This document shows positions 51,013 through 60,334 of a stretch of 64,000 bases of DNA, piece after piece. Made by a program: the position numbers and the translations under genes. How positions within the stretch are numbered: position 1 is the stretch's first letter; each line of letters begins with the position of its first letter. The notes under the pieces were generated by a model. That model was not told where the DNA came from, made no database searches, and saw only the letters and a program-made list of their open reading frames with translations. The stretch comes from SZUA-35 sp964351995 (GTDB lineage: Bacteria; Actinomycetota; Acidimicrobiia; Acidimicrobiales; SZUA-35): contig CAYGQE010000008.1 in assembly GCA_964351995.1 (NCBI GenBank), forward strand, positions 62,001 to 126,000, in the 5' to 3' direction.

Positions 51013-52812
51013 ATGACGACTTCGACGGATCGCTTCCAGGCGACTCGGCGACCGATGAGCACCCGGGACACAGATGTTCCTGGTTCGTCGGCTCAGCAGT
51101 CAGATGTCTCCTCGCCGGCACCGTCGTTCGGGCGTCATCCTGCGGTTGTTGGCCTTGGGCTGCTGGTGCTGTACGTGGTGCTCTCGTTCGCAGTGAGCCC
51201 GAACGGCCACCTCAGCACCGATGTTGGTGGCAAGACGGCTGCGCTCGCTGGGATGGCAGAACGCGGTGACTGGTCGACCGACATGGGCTACTGGGCCGAG
51301 GCAAGCGATCCTGAAGGAGCGGTCTACCCCTACGCCCACACCTTCAAGACCGAGAACGGTTGGTGGGTCAACACGACGTCGATCCCGATGGTCTTGGCTG
51401 CTCGCCCGCTCTGGCAGCTCGGTGGAGCCCAGCTCATTGTCCTGTTGCCCATGTTGTCGGCGGTGGGAGCTGCCCTTGTCGCTGGTCGCATTCAGTCTCG
51501 CCTCGACGGTTCGGATGGCTTCGTGGCCACCCTGGCCGTTGGCCTCGCGTCACCCGTTGCGGTGTACGCACTCGACTTTTGGGAGCACGCTCCCGGCCTG
51601 TTCTTGATGGCCCTCGGCTCGTTGTCGGTCATCAAGGTCGTTGAGGGTCTCGGGCTGCGCCACGGCATTGCTGCTGGCGCTTGGTTTGGCCTTGCCGCCA
51701 CGATGCGTCAGGAGGCCCTCGTCTATGGATTCGTCGCTGGCGTGGTGATGACCATCGCTCTGGGTCTGTCGGCACGAGCCATGGTTGATCGGCCGATCAG
51801 TGACCGAGCGAAACGTCTGCTCCCGAGCGTCGGGATGGCCTCAGCTGCGATTGGTGCCCTCGGCTTGTCCACACTGGTCGAGACCGCCTACTACGGAACG
51901 GCGTTGCGATCGGGACGAAGCACGCAGGCGGCGTCGGCTGCTGTGGGTCTTGACGATGCCACCAGCCGGCTTGCTGTCGCCTTCACCACCGGCCTCTCGC
52001 CGATCAATGGAGGCGGCCCGTTGGTGTATCTGCTCGGCGGAATGCTCTTCGCCGCATTGCTGTGGCTCGGCATCACCGCCGAACGTGATCGAGAGATCCA
52101 GATGCCAGCCCTCGCGGTTGGGATCATCGGTCTCGCGCTCGCCGCTCGCTTTGTCGCCATTGGGCCCGATTTCGTTTCCGGGCTTGTGCCGACCACCACG
52201 CTTGCTGTTGTCGGCGCGGTGTTCGGTCTCCGCCAATCGCGGCTCCGGTTGGTCGCAGCGATGGCCCTCGTTTCGCTGCCGGTGGTCTTTGCGACGCAGT
52301 ACACCGCTGGCGCCGGGCCCCAATGGGGCGGCCGCTATCTCTTGTTGAGTGGTTACCTCCTGACCATCTGCGGTTGTGTCGGTCTGGTTGGTCGTCAGCG
52401 GGCGCTCCTTCGTGGATTGGTCGCCGCAGGCATCGTGGTGACCGCCGGAGGTGTTTGGTTTGCGTCGTTGCGCACGAATGCCGTTGCCGATGACATGGAA
52501 CGCATCGAGGCTTTCGCCGACGGTGACGTCGTGGTGTGGTTCGACCCCGTCATCGCACGCGAGGGCGGGCCGGCCATCGTCGAGCAACGGTGGTTGACCA
52601 CCTGGGCCGATGCCCGGACTGACACCACATTGCGTGTGTTGGCCGAAGAGTCCGTCGATCGATTCGTTTACATCGATCAGCCCGGTCGCAACTCTCCGAA
52701 CTTCGACGGCTTCGCGGTCGTTGGCGACGTCGGCGCTGAGACACTCGAGTTCTTCGAGCGAAGGCTCACTGCGTTCGAACGAGTCGACGCCAGCACCGGA
52801 GCCGACGCATGA
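51013..52812 (+). CDS. Polytopic membrane protein, GT-C-like, paralogue 1
   Basis: The 599-aa protein has roughly ten to twelve membrane helices and no family I can name with confidence. Distinct blocks are HLSTDVGGKTAALAGMAERG, GYWAEASDPEGAVYP, FWEHAPGLFLMALG, AATMRQEALVYGFVAG and QYTAGAGPQWGGRYLLLSG. The topology resembles GT-C glycosyltransferases that use lipid-linked sugars, with the catalytic acid perhaps in the first loop; this is inference. It overlaps its paralogue by four bases. ATG 51013 follows GGGAG. Confidence 0.7.
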   Translation: MTTSTDRFQATRRPMSTRDTDVPGSSAQQSDVSSPAPSFGRHPAVVGLGLLVLYVVLSFAVSPNGHLSTDVGGKTAALAGMAERGDWSTDMGYWAEASDPEGAVYPYAHTFKTENGWWVNTTSIPMVLAARPLWQLGGAQLIVLLPMLSAVGAALVAGRIQSRLDGSDGFVATLAVGLASPVAVYALDFWEHAPGLFLMALGSLSVIKVVEGLGLRHGIAAGAWFGLAATMRQEALVYGFVAGVVMTIALGLSARAMVDRPISDRAKRLLPSVGMASAAIGALGLSTLVETAYYGTALRSGRSTQAASAAVGLDDATSRLAVAFTTGLSPINGGGPLVYLLGGMLFAALLWLGITAERDREIQMPALAVGIIGLALAARFVAIGPDFVSGLVPTTTLAVVGAVFGLRQSRLRLVAAMALVSLPVVFATQYTAGAGPQWGGRYLLLSGYLLTICGCVGLVGRQRALLRGLVAAGIVVTAGGVWFASLRTNAVADDMERIEAFADGDVVVWFDPVIAREGGPAIVEQRWLTTWADARTDTTLRVLAEESVDRFVYIDQPGRNSPNFDGFAVVGDVGAETLEFFERRLTAFERVDASTGADA

Positions 52813-54542
52813 CCATCTTGATCCAAGAGCGAGACACTGATCAGAGCTCCAATGGGCGGCGCTCGCCCAGCGCTTCGTCACTCGTCGTTCGAGCCTGGTC
52901 CTCCACCGCAGGTGCGGCCCTGATGCTCCTGGCGATCTACGTCGGTGTGCTGATCTTGTCAGACCTCGGCGGCAACATCGGCTCAGACGTCGGTGGTAAG
53001 ACGGCAACCCTCGACGCCCTGGTGAGTGATGGAACGGTCGACGTCGGCTACTGGGCAGAGGCCTACGACCCGGACGGTTCGGTTCATCCGATGTTCAGCA
53101 CGGAGCGATTCGGTGATGACTGGGTCAACGTGACGACGTTGCCGATGCTCTTGCTCGCATGGCCGCTCGCAGAGATCGGCGGGTTGGGTCTGGCCATGGC
53201 GCTGCCACTGCTGGGGAGTCTCGCTGCTGCGACCGCCGGTCGCCGCCTGGCCAAGCAGCTCGGTGGAAATCACGTGTTGGCGTTCTGGGCCATCGGCCTG
53301 GGGTCACCAGCTGCCTTCTATGCGACCAGCTTCTGGGAGCACAGCATCGGTCTTGGGCTGATGGCGTGGGGCGTGGTGATGTTGCACGCAGCGCTCGACG
53401 GTCAACCAAGGCCCGCACTGGTAAGTGGCATGCTCTTCGGCGCTGCAGCGACCTTGCGACAAGAAGCCTTGGTCTACGGATTCGTGGCCGGACTGATCCT
53501 GGTGATCGTGCTTGCGGCCGGTTGGCGGCGTGCCGAAGACCAGCCGGTACCGGAACGGGCGAAGCGTTCTGCGGCATCCGGCGCCGCGATGGCTGCGGCT
53601 GCGCTCGGCGTGTTGTTGGCGAACACGGCGCTGGAACAAGCGATTCTCGGCGAGTCGTTCCGTGGTGACCGGGCTGCGGGCTCCGCTTCGTCGTTCGCTT
53701 CGGGGCTTGGGCAACGGTGGCACGATGCCGTGCTCACAACGTTTGCCCCCTTTGGTTCTGTGTCGCTGATCGAGACGGTCCTCGGGTTGATCCTCTTGGC
53801 TGCCATTGCGACCGCGACTCTGCAACTGCGTCGGGGTCTCGACGCCCAGCGGGCCATGGTGGTTGCTGGTGTGCTCTACCTCTTGGTGGCGATCGAGATC
53901 GTGGTCAACGGCCTGTCGTTCATGCCTTCGTTGCTGATCGTGACACCGCTGGCGATCGTGGGCGCCGTTCTCGGCGTTGCCGATCACCAAAGTCGTCCTC
54001 TTGCCGCACTTGCGCTTGGCGCCATGCCACTTGTGTGGATGGTGCAGTACTCGGCAGGCATGGCCGCTCAATGGGGTGGCCGATACCTGTTGCTGTCCGG
54101 CTGGCTACTGATCGTTCTGGCCTGTGGTCTTTCGTCCGCTGCCCTGCGGCAGATCGTGACCATGACCGCAGCCATCGGTTTTGCAACGTCGGCCCTTGGC
54201 GCTGTGTGGACCGTGCAACGAACCAATGCGATCGCTGAGACCAGTGCCGAGCTTGCCCTCGTCGATGCCGACGTCGTGGTCTTCAACAGTTCCCTCGATG
54301 CTCGGCAGACCGGTTCGGTAGCGGTCAGTCATCGTTGGTTGGCAGCGGACGGGCCTGACGAATTGCTCGAAGTGTTCGATGTGCTCGCTTCGGCGAGCGT
54401 CGACCAGTTCGCCTTCATCGATGTGGACTTCGGTGGTGAACCCATCGACATCGATGGTTTCGAGATCGTCGGTGACGATCGAATCGACTACCTGTCTGGC
54501 TTCCAATACCGGGTGACGTTCTTCGAACGTTCTGGGTCCTGA
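52809..54542 (+). CDS. Polytopic membrane protein, GT-C-like, paralogue 2
   Basis: The 577-aa protein is clearly related to the preceding one by shared blocks in the same order: SDVGGKTATLDALVSDG, GYWAEAYDPDGSVHP, FWEHSIGLGLMAWG, LRQEALVYGFVAGLI and QYSAGMAAQWGGRYLLLSG. The pair arose by tandem duplication and is translationally coupled, so the proteins may form a heteromer. The substrate is unknown. It ends 69 bases before uvrA. Confidence 0.7.
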   Translation: MTILIQERDTDQSSNGRRSPSASSLVVRAWSSTAGAALMLLAIYVGVLILSDLGGNIGSDVGGKTATLDALVSDGTVDVGYWAEAYDPDGSVHPMFSTERFGDDWVNVTTLPMLLLAWPLAEIGGLGLAMALPLLGSLAAATAGRRLAKQLGGNHVLAFWAIGLGSPAAFYATSFWEHSIGLGLMAWGVVMLHAALDGQPRPALVSGMLFGAAATLRQEALVYGFVAGLILVIVLAAGWRRAEDQPVPERAKRSAASGAAMAAAALGVLLANTALEQAILGESFRGDRAAGSASSFASGLGQRWHDAVLTTFAPFGSVSLIETVLGLILLAAIATATLQLRRGLDAQRAMVVAGVLYLLVAIEIVVNGLSFMPSLLIVTPLAIVGAVLGVADHQSRPLAALALGAMPLVWMVQYSAGMAAQWGGRYLLLSGWLLIVLACGLSSAALRQIVTMTAAIGFATSALGAVWTVQRTNAIAETSAELALVDADVVVFNSSLDARQTGSVAVSHRWLAADGPDELLEVFDVLASASVDQFAFIDVDFGGEPIDIDGFEIVGDDRIDYLSGFQYRVTFFERSGS

Positions 54543-54569
54543 TCGAGCCAATCGCCGGCACTTCGCTGT

Positions 54570-54585
54570 TCGAACAAGCGTTCTG
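54570..54585. promoter_or_regulatory. LexA/SOS-box-like site upstream of uvrA
   Basis: TCGAACAAGCGTTCTG matches the Gram-positive LexA pattern CGAAC-N4-GTTYG except at the last base. It lies 14 bases upstream of the candidate -10 at 54599, where a bound repressor would block polymerase. It fits uvrA as a known SOS gene. Confidence 0.6.
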
Positions 54586-54598
54586 TTCGGCTCGTCGC

Positions 54599-54604
54599 TA
54601 GCCT
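54599..54604 (+). promoter_or_regulatory. Candidate leaderless -10 for uvrA
   Basis: TAGCCT seven bases before GTG 54612; the same hexamer precedes trpC. Confidence 0.5.
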
Positions 54605-54611
54605 CTCGTCG

Positions 54612-57467
54612 GTGGGCAACACCATCGAGATTCGCGGTGCACGCGAACACAATCTCCAGAACGTCGATCTCAAGCTTCCTCGCGAGAAACTGATCGTCTT
54701 CACCGGCCTGTCTGGGTCGGGAAAGTCATCGCTCGCCTTCGACACGATCTATGCAGAAGGGCAACGCCGATACGTCGAGTCACTGTCGGCGTATGCCCGT
54801 CAGTTCCTCGGTCAGATGGACAAGCCCGATGTCGACTTCATCGAGGGTTTGTCGCCTGCGATCTCTATCGACCAGAAGTCCGCCAGTCGCAACCCGCGCT
54901 CGACGGTCGGCACGGTCACCGAGGTCTATGACTACCTGCGCCTGCTGTTTGCCCGCGTCGGAGTTCCCCACGATCCCGAGACCGGCGAGCGTTTGGTCAA
55001 GCAGACGCCGCAGCAGATCGTCGATCAAGTGCTGTTGCTCCCCGAAGGTACGCGCTTCCAGGTGATGGCACCGGTGGTCCGAGGCCGCAAGGGCACCTAC
55101 GAGACGCTGATGGCCGACCTCGCCAGCCAGGGCTTCGCTCGAGCGATGGTCGACGGGGAAGCGGTCGATCTCGGGGGAGATCTTCCTGAACTCGAGCGCT
55201 ACGAGATGCACGACATCAAAGTGGTCGTCGACCGACTGGTGCGCAGAGATGGCATCGAGCGTCGACTCACCGATTCAATGGAGACGGCGCTCAGCCTTGC
55301 CGAGGGCCTCGCCGAGATCGAGATCGTGCCGGCCAAAGGTGACACCGAGACCGAAGCCAAGATTCTCACGTTCAGCCAACATCTCTCTCGGCCCTCCGAT
55401 GGCAAGAGTTTCGAAGAGTTGGCGCCGCGCAACTTCAGTTTCAACTCGCCGTACGGCGCTTGCTCGGCGTGTGATGGTCTGGGTACGACCTACGAGGTGG
55501 ATGCGGAGCTCGTCGTTCCGAACCCGGAATTGTCCATCAACGAGGGTGCGATCCACCCGTGGTCCGGCAATCGCAGCCGCTACTTCGGTCGTCTGGTCGA
55601 GGCGGTGTGCTACGAACACGACATTCCTGCCGACGAACCCTGGTCCGATCTCGGTACGAAGCAGAAAAAGCTGCTGCTCGAGGGTGGGAGCGCCAAGAAA
55701 GTAACGGTCCAGTACAAGAACCGTTACGGGCGGCAGCGAACCTACAACGCCACCTTCGAAGGCGTTGTGTCATACCTGCGCCGCCGTCACACCGAAGCCG
55801 AGTCTGACTCACAGCGTGAGCAGATCGAGGGCTACATGCGCGAAGTCGACTGCCCCGTTTGCGACGGGGCTCGGCTCAGTCCGCTTTCGCTGGCGTGTCT
55901 GGTCGACGGCCACTCGATCGCCGAACTCTGCCGGATGTCGATCGGCGAAGCAGCCAAGACCCTCGCCGGGCTCGAATTGTCCGAGCGGGATCTCATGATC
56001 GCCGAGCGCGTGGTGAAAGAGATCAACGCCCGTGTCGGGTTCTTGCTCGATGTCGGCTTGGAGTACCTCAGCCTCGGACGCTCCGCAGCCACGTTGAGCG
56101 GCGGCGAAGCTCAACGCATTCGACTCGCCAGCCAGATCGGTTCTGGCCTCACAGGTGTTCTCTACGTGCTCGATGAACCGTCCATTGGCCTCCACCAGCG
56201 AGACAATGCGAAGTTGATCGGCACGCTCAAGCGCCTGAGGGACATCGGTAACACCGTGATCGTCGTCGAGCACGACGAAGACACGATCGCGATCGCTGAT
56301 CACGTCGTTGACATCGGCCCTGGTGCCGGTGAGCACGGGGGAGAGGTCGTGTACAGCGGCAACGTCGCTGGGCTCAAGAAGCGCCGTGGATCGATCACCG
56401 GAAGCTACCTGTCAGGCAAAAGGTCGATTCCTGTTCCCGAGGTACGGCGCAAGCCCGGTGAGCATCGGCTCGTCATTCGGGGCGCCCGAGAGCACAACCT
56501 CCAGAACATCGATGTCGAGATTCCGCTCGGCTGCTTCGTTGCCGTCACCGGTGTGTCGGGTTCTGGCAAGTCGACCCTGGTCAACGAGATCTTGTTGAAG
56601 TCCCTGATGCAGCGCATCTACCGCTCGAAGACGCCCCCTGGTCTGCACACGTCACTCGAGGGGCTCGACCATCTCGACAAGGTGATCAACATCGATCAAT
56701 CGCCGATCGGACGGACGCCTCGCTCGAACCCAGCGACGTACACCGGAGTGTTCGATCACGTCCGCAAGCTGTTCGCTCAGACCAATGAAGCGAAGGTCCG
56801 GGGCTATCAGCCCGGGCGTTTCTCGTTCAACGTGTCGGGCGGCCGCTGCGAGGCGTGCTCTGGCGACGGAACCATCAAGATCGAGATGCACTTTCTGCCA
56901 GACGTCTACGTCCCCTGCGAGATCTGCAAAGGCGCGAGGTACAACCGCGACACCCTCGAGATCCTGTTCAAGGGCAAGTCCATCTCAGACATTTTGCACA
57001 TGCCGATCTCCGAAGCCCTCGAGTTCTTCGCCAACCAACCCCCGATCGCCCGGCACATGCAGACGCTCGTGGATGTCGGCCTCGGTTACGTCCGGCTCGG
57101 ACAGCCAGCCCCAACGCTCTCTGGTGGCGAGGCGCAGCGAGTGAAGCTGGCGTCAGAGTTGGCCAAGCGCTCGACAGGACACACCATCTATCTCCTGGAT
57201 GAACCGACCACCGGTCTGCACTTCGAAGACATCCGTCGCCTGCTGACCGTGCTCACCCGCTTGGTCGACCAGGGCAACACCATCCTGGTGATCGAGCACA
57301 ACCTCGATGTCATCAAGACCGCCGATTGGTTGATCGACCTCGGGCCTGAGGGCGGAACCGGAGGCGGCACGCTCGTCGCAGCGGGTACTCCAGAACACGT
57401 GGCCAGCGTGGAGGCCAGCCACACCGGCCGGTTCCTGAAGCCGCTGCTCGAGCGCGGACGCAGCTGA
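54612..57467 (+). CDS. uvrA: Excinuclease ABC subunit A
   Basis: UvrA is the damage-binding ABC ATPase of excision repair. The 951-aa protein has two ABC modules: first Walker A FTGLSGSGKSSLAFDTIY and signature TLSGGEAQRIRLASQIGSGL; second Walker A VTGVSGSGKSTLVNEILLK and signature TLSGGEAQRVKLASELAK. Zinc-binding pairs are at YGACSACDG, VDCPVCDGARL, GRCEACSGDG and VPCEICKGARY. The GTG start gives the standard N-terminus (IEIRGAREHNLQNVDL). An SOS-like box and TANNNT element lie upstream. Confidence 0.98.
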   Translation: MGNTIEIRGAREHNLQNVDLKLPREKLIVFTGLSGSGKSSLAFDTIYAEGQRRYVESLSAYARQFLGQMDKPDVDFIEGLSPAISIDQKSASRNPRSTVGTVTEVYDYLRLLFARVGVPHDPETGERLVKQTPQQIVDQVLLLPEGTRFQVMAPVVRGRKGTYETLMADLASQGFARAMVDGEAVDLGGDLPELERYEMHDIKVVVDRLVRRDGIERRLTDSMETALSLAEGLAEIEIVPAKGDTETEAKILTFSQHLSRPSDGKSFEELAPRNFSFNSPYGACSACDGLGTTYEVDAELVVPNPELSINEGAIHPWSGNRSRYFGRLVEAVCYEHDIPADEPWSDLGTKQKKLLLEGGSAKKVTVQYKNRYGRQRTYNATFEGVVSYLRRRHTEAESDSQREQIEGYMREVDCPVCDGARLSPLSLACLVDGHSIAELCRMSIGEAAKTLAGLELSERDLMIAERVVKEINARVGFLLDVGLEYLSLGRSAATLSGGEAQRIRLASQIGSGLTGVLYVLDEPSIGLHQRDNAKLIGTLKRLRDIGNTVIVVEHDEDTIAIADHVVDIGPGAGEHGGEVVYSGNVAGLKKRRGSITGSYLSGKRSIPVPEVRRKPGEHRLVIRGAREHNLQNIDVEIPLGCFVAVTGVSGSGKSTLVNEILLKSLMQRIYRSKTPPGLHTSLEGLDHLDKVINIDQSPIGRTPRSNPATYTGVFDHVRKLFAQTNEAKVRGYQPGRFSFNVSGGRCEACSGDGTIKIEMHFLPDVYVPCEICKGARYNRDTLEILFKGKSISDILHMPISEALEFFANQPPIARHMQTLVDVGLGYVRLGQPAPTLSGGEAQRVKLASELAKRSTGHTIYLLDEPTTGLHFEDIRRLLTVLTRLVDQGNTILVIEHNLDVIKTADWLIDLGPEGGTGGGTLVAAGTPEHVASVEASHTGRFLKPLLERGRS

Positions 57468-57537
57468 TACCTGGTTCGTCGGAATCAAATCTTGAACAAA
57501 GGTCAACCATCGACGCCAGCCGGTCGATGATCGAGGA

Positions 57538-58248
57538 GTGACTGCCACGCCCTCGAAGCTCGACACTCGTCGGGCCCCTACTCGAAGTGGCACCTCAGAG
57601 AGCGAACGCCGGTCCACTCGGTCGGCCTCTCAGCGGGCGTCATCGCTTCGTCGACTTGCCATCGGGTGGCTGATGGTTCTTGGCAGCTTGGCCGTCGTCG
57701 GCATGCAGCGACGAGTGCCGGTCGAAGACCTTTTCTTGGACGCATCGGTGGTGGGCGGAGGGCTTTGGTACGCCGGTCTCGTCACGTCACTCGCGGTCAT
57801 GGGGTGGACGGTGGCTGCGGTTGCGCTTGGTTTCTCGGCGTTGGCCTGTCAGCGATCGGGTCGCTTCAACGCAGCGAAGGCAACCGGCTCGATCGGTCTG
57901 ATCGTTGCGCTCCTGCTGTTCGACGATCTCTTCTTACTGCACACTGCGGTGGTTCCGAAGGTCATCGGGGGCTCGAAGTGGTTGCTGGTGGTGGTGGAGG
58001 CGGTCGCCATCACGGTGTGGACAATTCGCTGGAAGGCGGAGATCGTCCGAACTCGATGGGAGCTGCTGGTGGCAGCGGCGGTTGGTTTCGCTGGGTCACT
58101 GGTCTTCGATCGGTACCCGATCGACGCTGAAGGTTGGGCCCTGATCGCCGAGGATGGAGCGAAAGTCCTCGGCATCGTCGCCCTCGCCACATGGGCGGTG
58201 TCGACCGCTGCGGACCTCATCGGGTCGATGGTGCAGCGCGATCGCTGA
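57538..58248 (+). CDS. Predicted membrane protein of unknown function
   Basis: The 236-aa protein has a basic Ser/Arg-rich N-terminus of about 40 residues and five or six membrane helices. One motif, LLLFDDLFLLHTAVVPKVIG, with a paired Asp before Leu-Leu-His, is conspicuous and also seen in other small uncharacterised membrane proteins. I cannot assign a function. It opens the glycan-like locus. The GTG start at 57538 is weakly supported; a start nearer the first helix (ATG near 57673) is possible. Confidence 0.55.
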   Translation: MTATPSKLDTRRAPTRSGTSESERRSTRSASQRASSLRRLAIGWLMVLGSLAVVGMQRRVPVEDLFLDASVVGGGLWYAGLVTSLAVMGWTVAAVALGFSALACQRSGRFNAAKATGSIGLIVALLLFDDLFLLHTAVVPKVIGGSKWLLVVVEAVAITVWTIRWKAEIVRTRWELLVAAAVGFAGSLVFDRYPIDAEGWALIAEDGAKVLGIVALATWAVSTAADLIGSMVQRDR

Positions 58249-58287
58249 CGCCTCTCAGGTCTTCGTCGTGGCGGCCGATGGTGCAGC

Positions 58288-59208
58288 ATGACGAGTTGGT
58301 ATCTGAAAGCTGCGTTGCAGGGTTCGATGAGCCAACTTGCCGACCCTCAACGAGCGAACCGTCGTATACAGCGGGTCGTCACCGGTCGTCTGGCCCTGAG
58401 CGACGCCTTCTTCGAAAAGAAGCTCGTGGCAGCTGAGCATCACCTTGACAACTGGCGCCTTGTGACCGGGCGATCTGGAACGCCAGATCGTGTGGTTGAG
58501 CTCGGAACTGGTTGGCACCCGGTCGTTCCCATCGCTATCGCTCTGCACGGAGTGGGGAGCGTGGTGACGGTGGACATGCAACCGCTCTTTCAAGACGAAC
58601 AAGTCGTAGAGACACTCGAGGAGTTCCGGTCCCACATCGAATCCGGCACTTCGGGATTCGATGCGTCGGCCGCCTCACGAGTGGCGATGGCGTTGGCCAT
58701 GTCTCCCGGAGACGGTCGTCATCGGCTGGAAGCCCTCGGTGTCCATAGTCTCACCGCCGATTCGTCTCGGTTGGAAATGGCACCGGCATCGGTCGACCTC
58801 GTGACCTCCAACAACACGCTGGAGCACATCCCTGGAGAGGCGCTGGTCGAAATTCTGTCTGAGTTCAGGCGACTGACGAAGACAGATGGCGTTTCGAGTC
58901 ACCTGATCGACCTTGCCGATCACTACGCCGGATTCGATCCGAAGTTGACGCCCTACCACTTCTTGCGCTTCTCCGAGCGCCAGTGGGCCTGGTTCAACAA
59001 CGAACTCCAGTATCAGAATCGACTTCGCCACTCGCAGTACTCAGACATCTTCGACCAGTCGGGCTGGTTCCTCCACAGCGAGGATCTCAATGGCGACATC
59101 AGCAGTTTGGCTGACGAACCGGTTCACGCAGAGTTCAGCGAATTCAGCCCCGACGACCTTGCGATCCACACCGCGTGGATGGCGCACCGCCCCGGCCGGG
59201 TCCACTGA
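58288..59208 (+). CDS. SAM-dependent methyltransferase-like protein
   Basis: The 306-aa protein has motif I RVVELGTGWHPVVPIAIALH, motif II VVTVDMQPLF, and the segment LVTSNNTLEHIPGEALVEIL typical of class I methyltransferases. The C-terminal part (HFLRFSERQWAWFNNELQYQ) is like methyltransferases in polysaccharide clusters. The target is likely a sugar or lipid-linked intermediate, judging from the glycosyltransferase that follows one base after its stop. Confidence 0.75.
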   Translation: MTSWYLKAALQGSMSQLADPQRANRRIQRVVTGRLALSDAFFEKKLVAAEHHLDNWRLVTGRSGTPDRVVELGTGWHPVVPIAIALHGVGSVVTVDMQPLFQDEQVVETLEEFRSHIESGTSGFDASAASRVAMALAMSPGDGRHRLEALGVHSLTADSSRLEMAPASVDLVTSNNTLEHIPGEALVEILSEFRRLTKTDGVSSHLIDLADHYAGFDPKLTPYHFLRFSERQWAWFNNELQYQNRLRHSQYSDIFDQSGWFLHSEDLNGDISSLADEPVHAEFSEFSPDDLAIHTAWMAHRPGRVH

Positions 59209-59209
59209 A

Positions 59210-60310
59210 ATGGACGATCTTCCCCTGGTCTCGATAGTCATTCCGGCTCGGAACGAAGAAGCATCGATCTCGTTCGCTCTCGGTGGGATCTCCGTACAGA
59301 CCTATCCTCACGACCGCATCGAGGTCGTCGTGGTCGATGGCGGCTCGACTGATCGAACGGCGGCCGTTGCCGCCGGTGAGATCGATGGATGCGGCTTCGC
59401 CCGTTTCGCAGTGCTCGACAATCCGATCGGATCGACTCCGACGAACCTGAACATGGGTCTCGATTGGAGCCAGGGCGATGTCGTCGTCCGGATCGATGCT
59501 CGGTCGTGTCCACCGCCCGACTACGTCGAACGACTCGTGGAGGTCATGAGCGATCGGTCGATCGCTGTGAGCGGCGGTAGCCAGATTGCCATGGCGCGTT
59601 CTGGCAGTGTTCTTGATCAGGCCATTGCACGAGCACTGAACAATCGATGGGGGATGGGTGGCTCCAGCTATCGCCGAGCAGGCGCATCGAGTGGTACGAC
59701 CGACACGGTGTACCTCGGTGTCTTCCGGCGTGTGCAGCTTGTCGAGGCCGGCGGATGGAATCCGGACTATCCAACGAATCAAGACTTCGAACTGAACCAG
59801 CGAATGATGCAGTTCGGGTCGGTGTGGTTCGAAGCCGCTTTGCCGGTTGGCTACCTCCCCCGAGCGGACCTTCGAGGTCTCTTTGCTCAGTACCACCGGT
59901 TCGGACGTTGGAAGGCCACCTACTGGTCACATGGCAATCGGCCAGGAACTCGACAGTGGGTGCTACTCAGCGGGCCAACGCTTGGCCTGGTCGCCGGGGT
60001 TCCGATGGTTTGGTTGATCGGATCGACGCTTGGCTGGCCGCTGTTTGCCGCACTTGGACTGGTCGCTGGGATTGCCGCTGTTTTCACACTCGATGCCTTG
60101 GGTGGTCATGCCGCAGCTGCAGGGCTCAGGATTCGGGCCCTGGCTGGGCTTTCGAACGTGGCCATCGGCGCCAGTTGGTACCTCGGTGTCGTGCGCCAGA
60201 TGTTCACGCCGAACAACGGTGCAGCGACGCCGGGTCCGGGAACGAGACGATCATCCAAACGATCGGAGCCGTCGTCTTCCACAGTGAAGCCGCCGTTCGC
60301 TCAACGTTGA
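59210..60310 (+). CDS. Family 2 glycosyltransferase
   Basis: The 366-aa protein has the GT2 N-terminus VSIVIPARNEEASISFALGG, nucleotide-sugar site VVVDGGSTDRTA, DxD-like VVVRIDARSCPPPDYVERL, and acceptor motif WNPDYPTNQDFELNQRM. It ends with three membrane helices and a Ser/Pro-rich tail. The closest type is ExoA-like succinoglycan transferases. ATG 59210 follows the methyltransferase stop. It probably adds a sugar to a lipid-linked repeat on the cytoplasmic face. Confidence 0.88.
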   Translation: MDDLPLVSIVIPARNEEASISFALGGISVQTYPHDRIEVVVVDGGSTDRTAAVAAGEIDGCGFARFAVLDNPIGSTPTNLNMGLDWSQGDVVVRIDARSCPPPDYVERLVEVMSDRSIAVSGGSQIAMARSGSVLDQAIARALNNRWGMGGSSYRRAGASSGTTDTVYLGVFRRVQLVEAGGWNPDYPTNQDFELNQRMMQFGSVWFEAALPVGYLPRADLRGLFAQYHRFGRWKATYWSHGNRPGTRQWVLLSGPTLGLVAGVPMVWLIGSTLGWPLFAALGLVAGIAAVFTLDALGGHAAAAGLRIRALAGLSNVAIGASWYLGVVRQMFTPNNGAATPGPGTRRSSKRSEPSSSTVKPPFAQR

Positions 60311-60334
60311 GCGAGACTGGCCGAATGGAATCTC

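Noticed and set aside
51841..53007. 388-aa open frame antisense to the first GT-C-like gene
   Set aside because: Low-complexity Arg/Ser/His composition and overlap with a well-supported membrane protein show it is a shadow frame.
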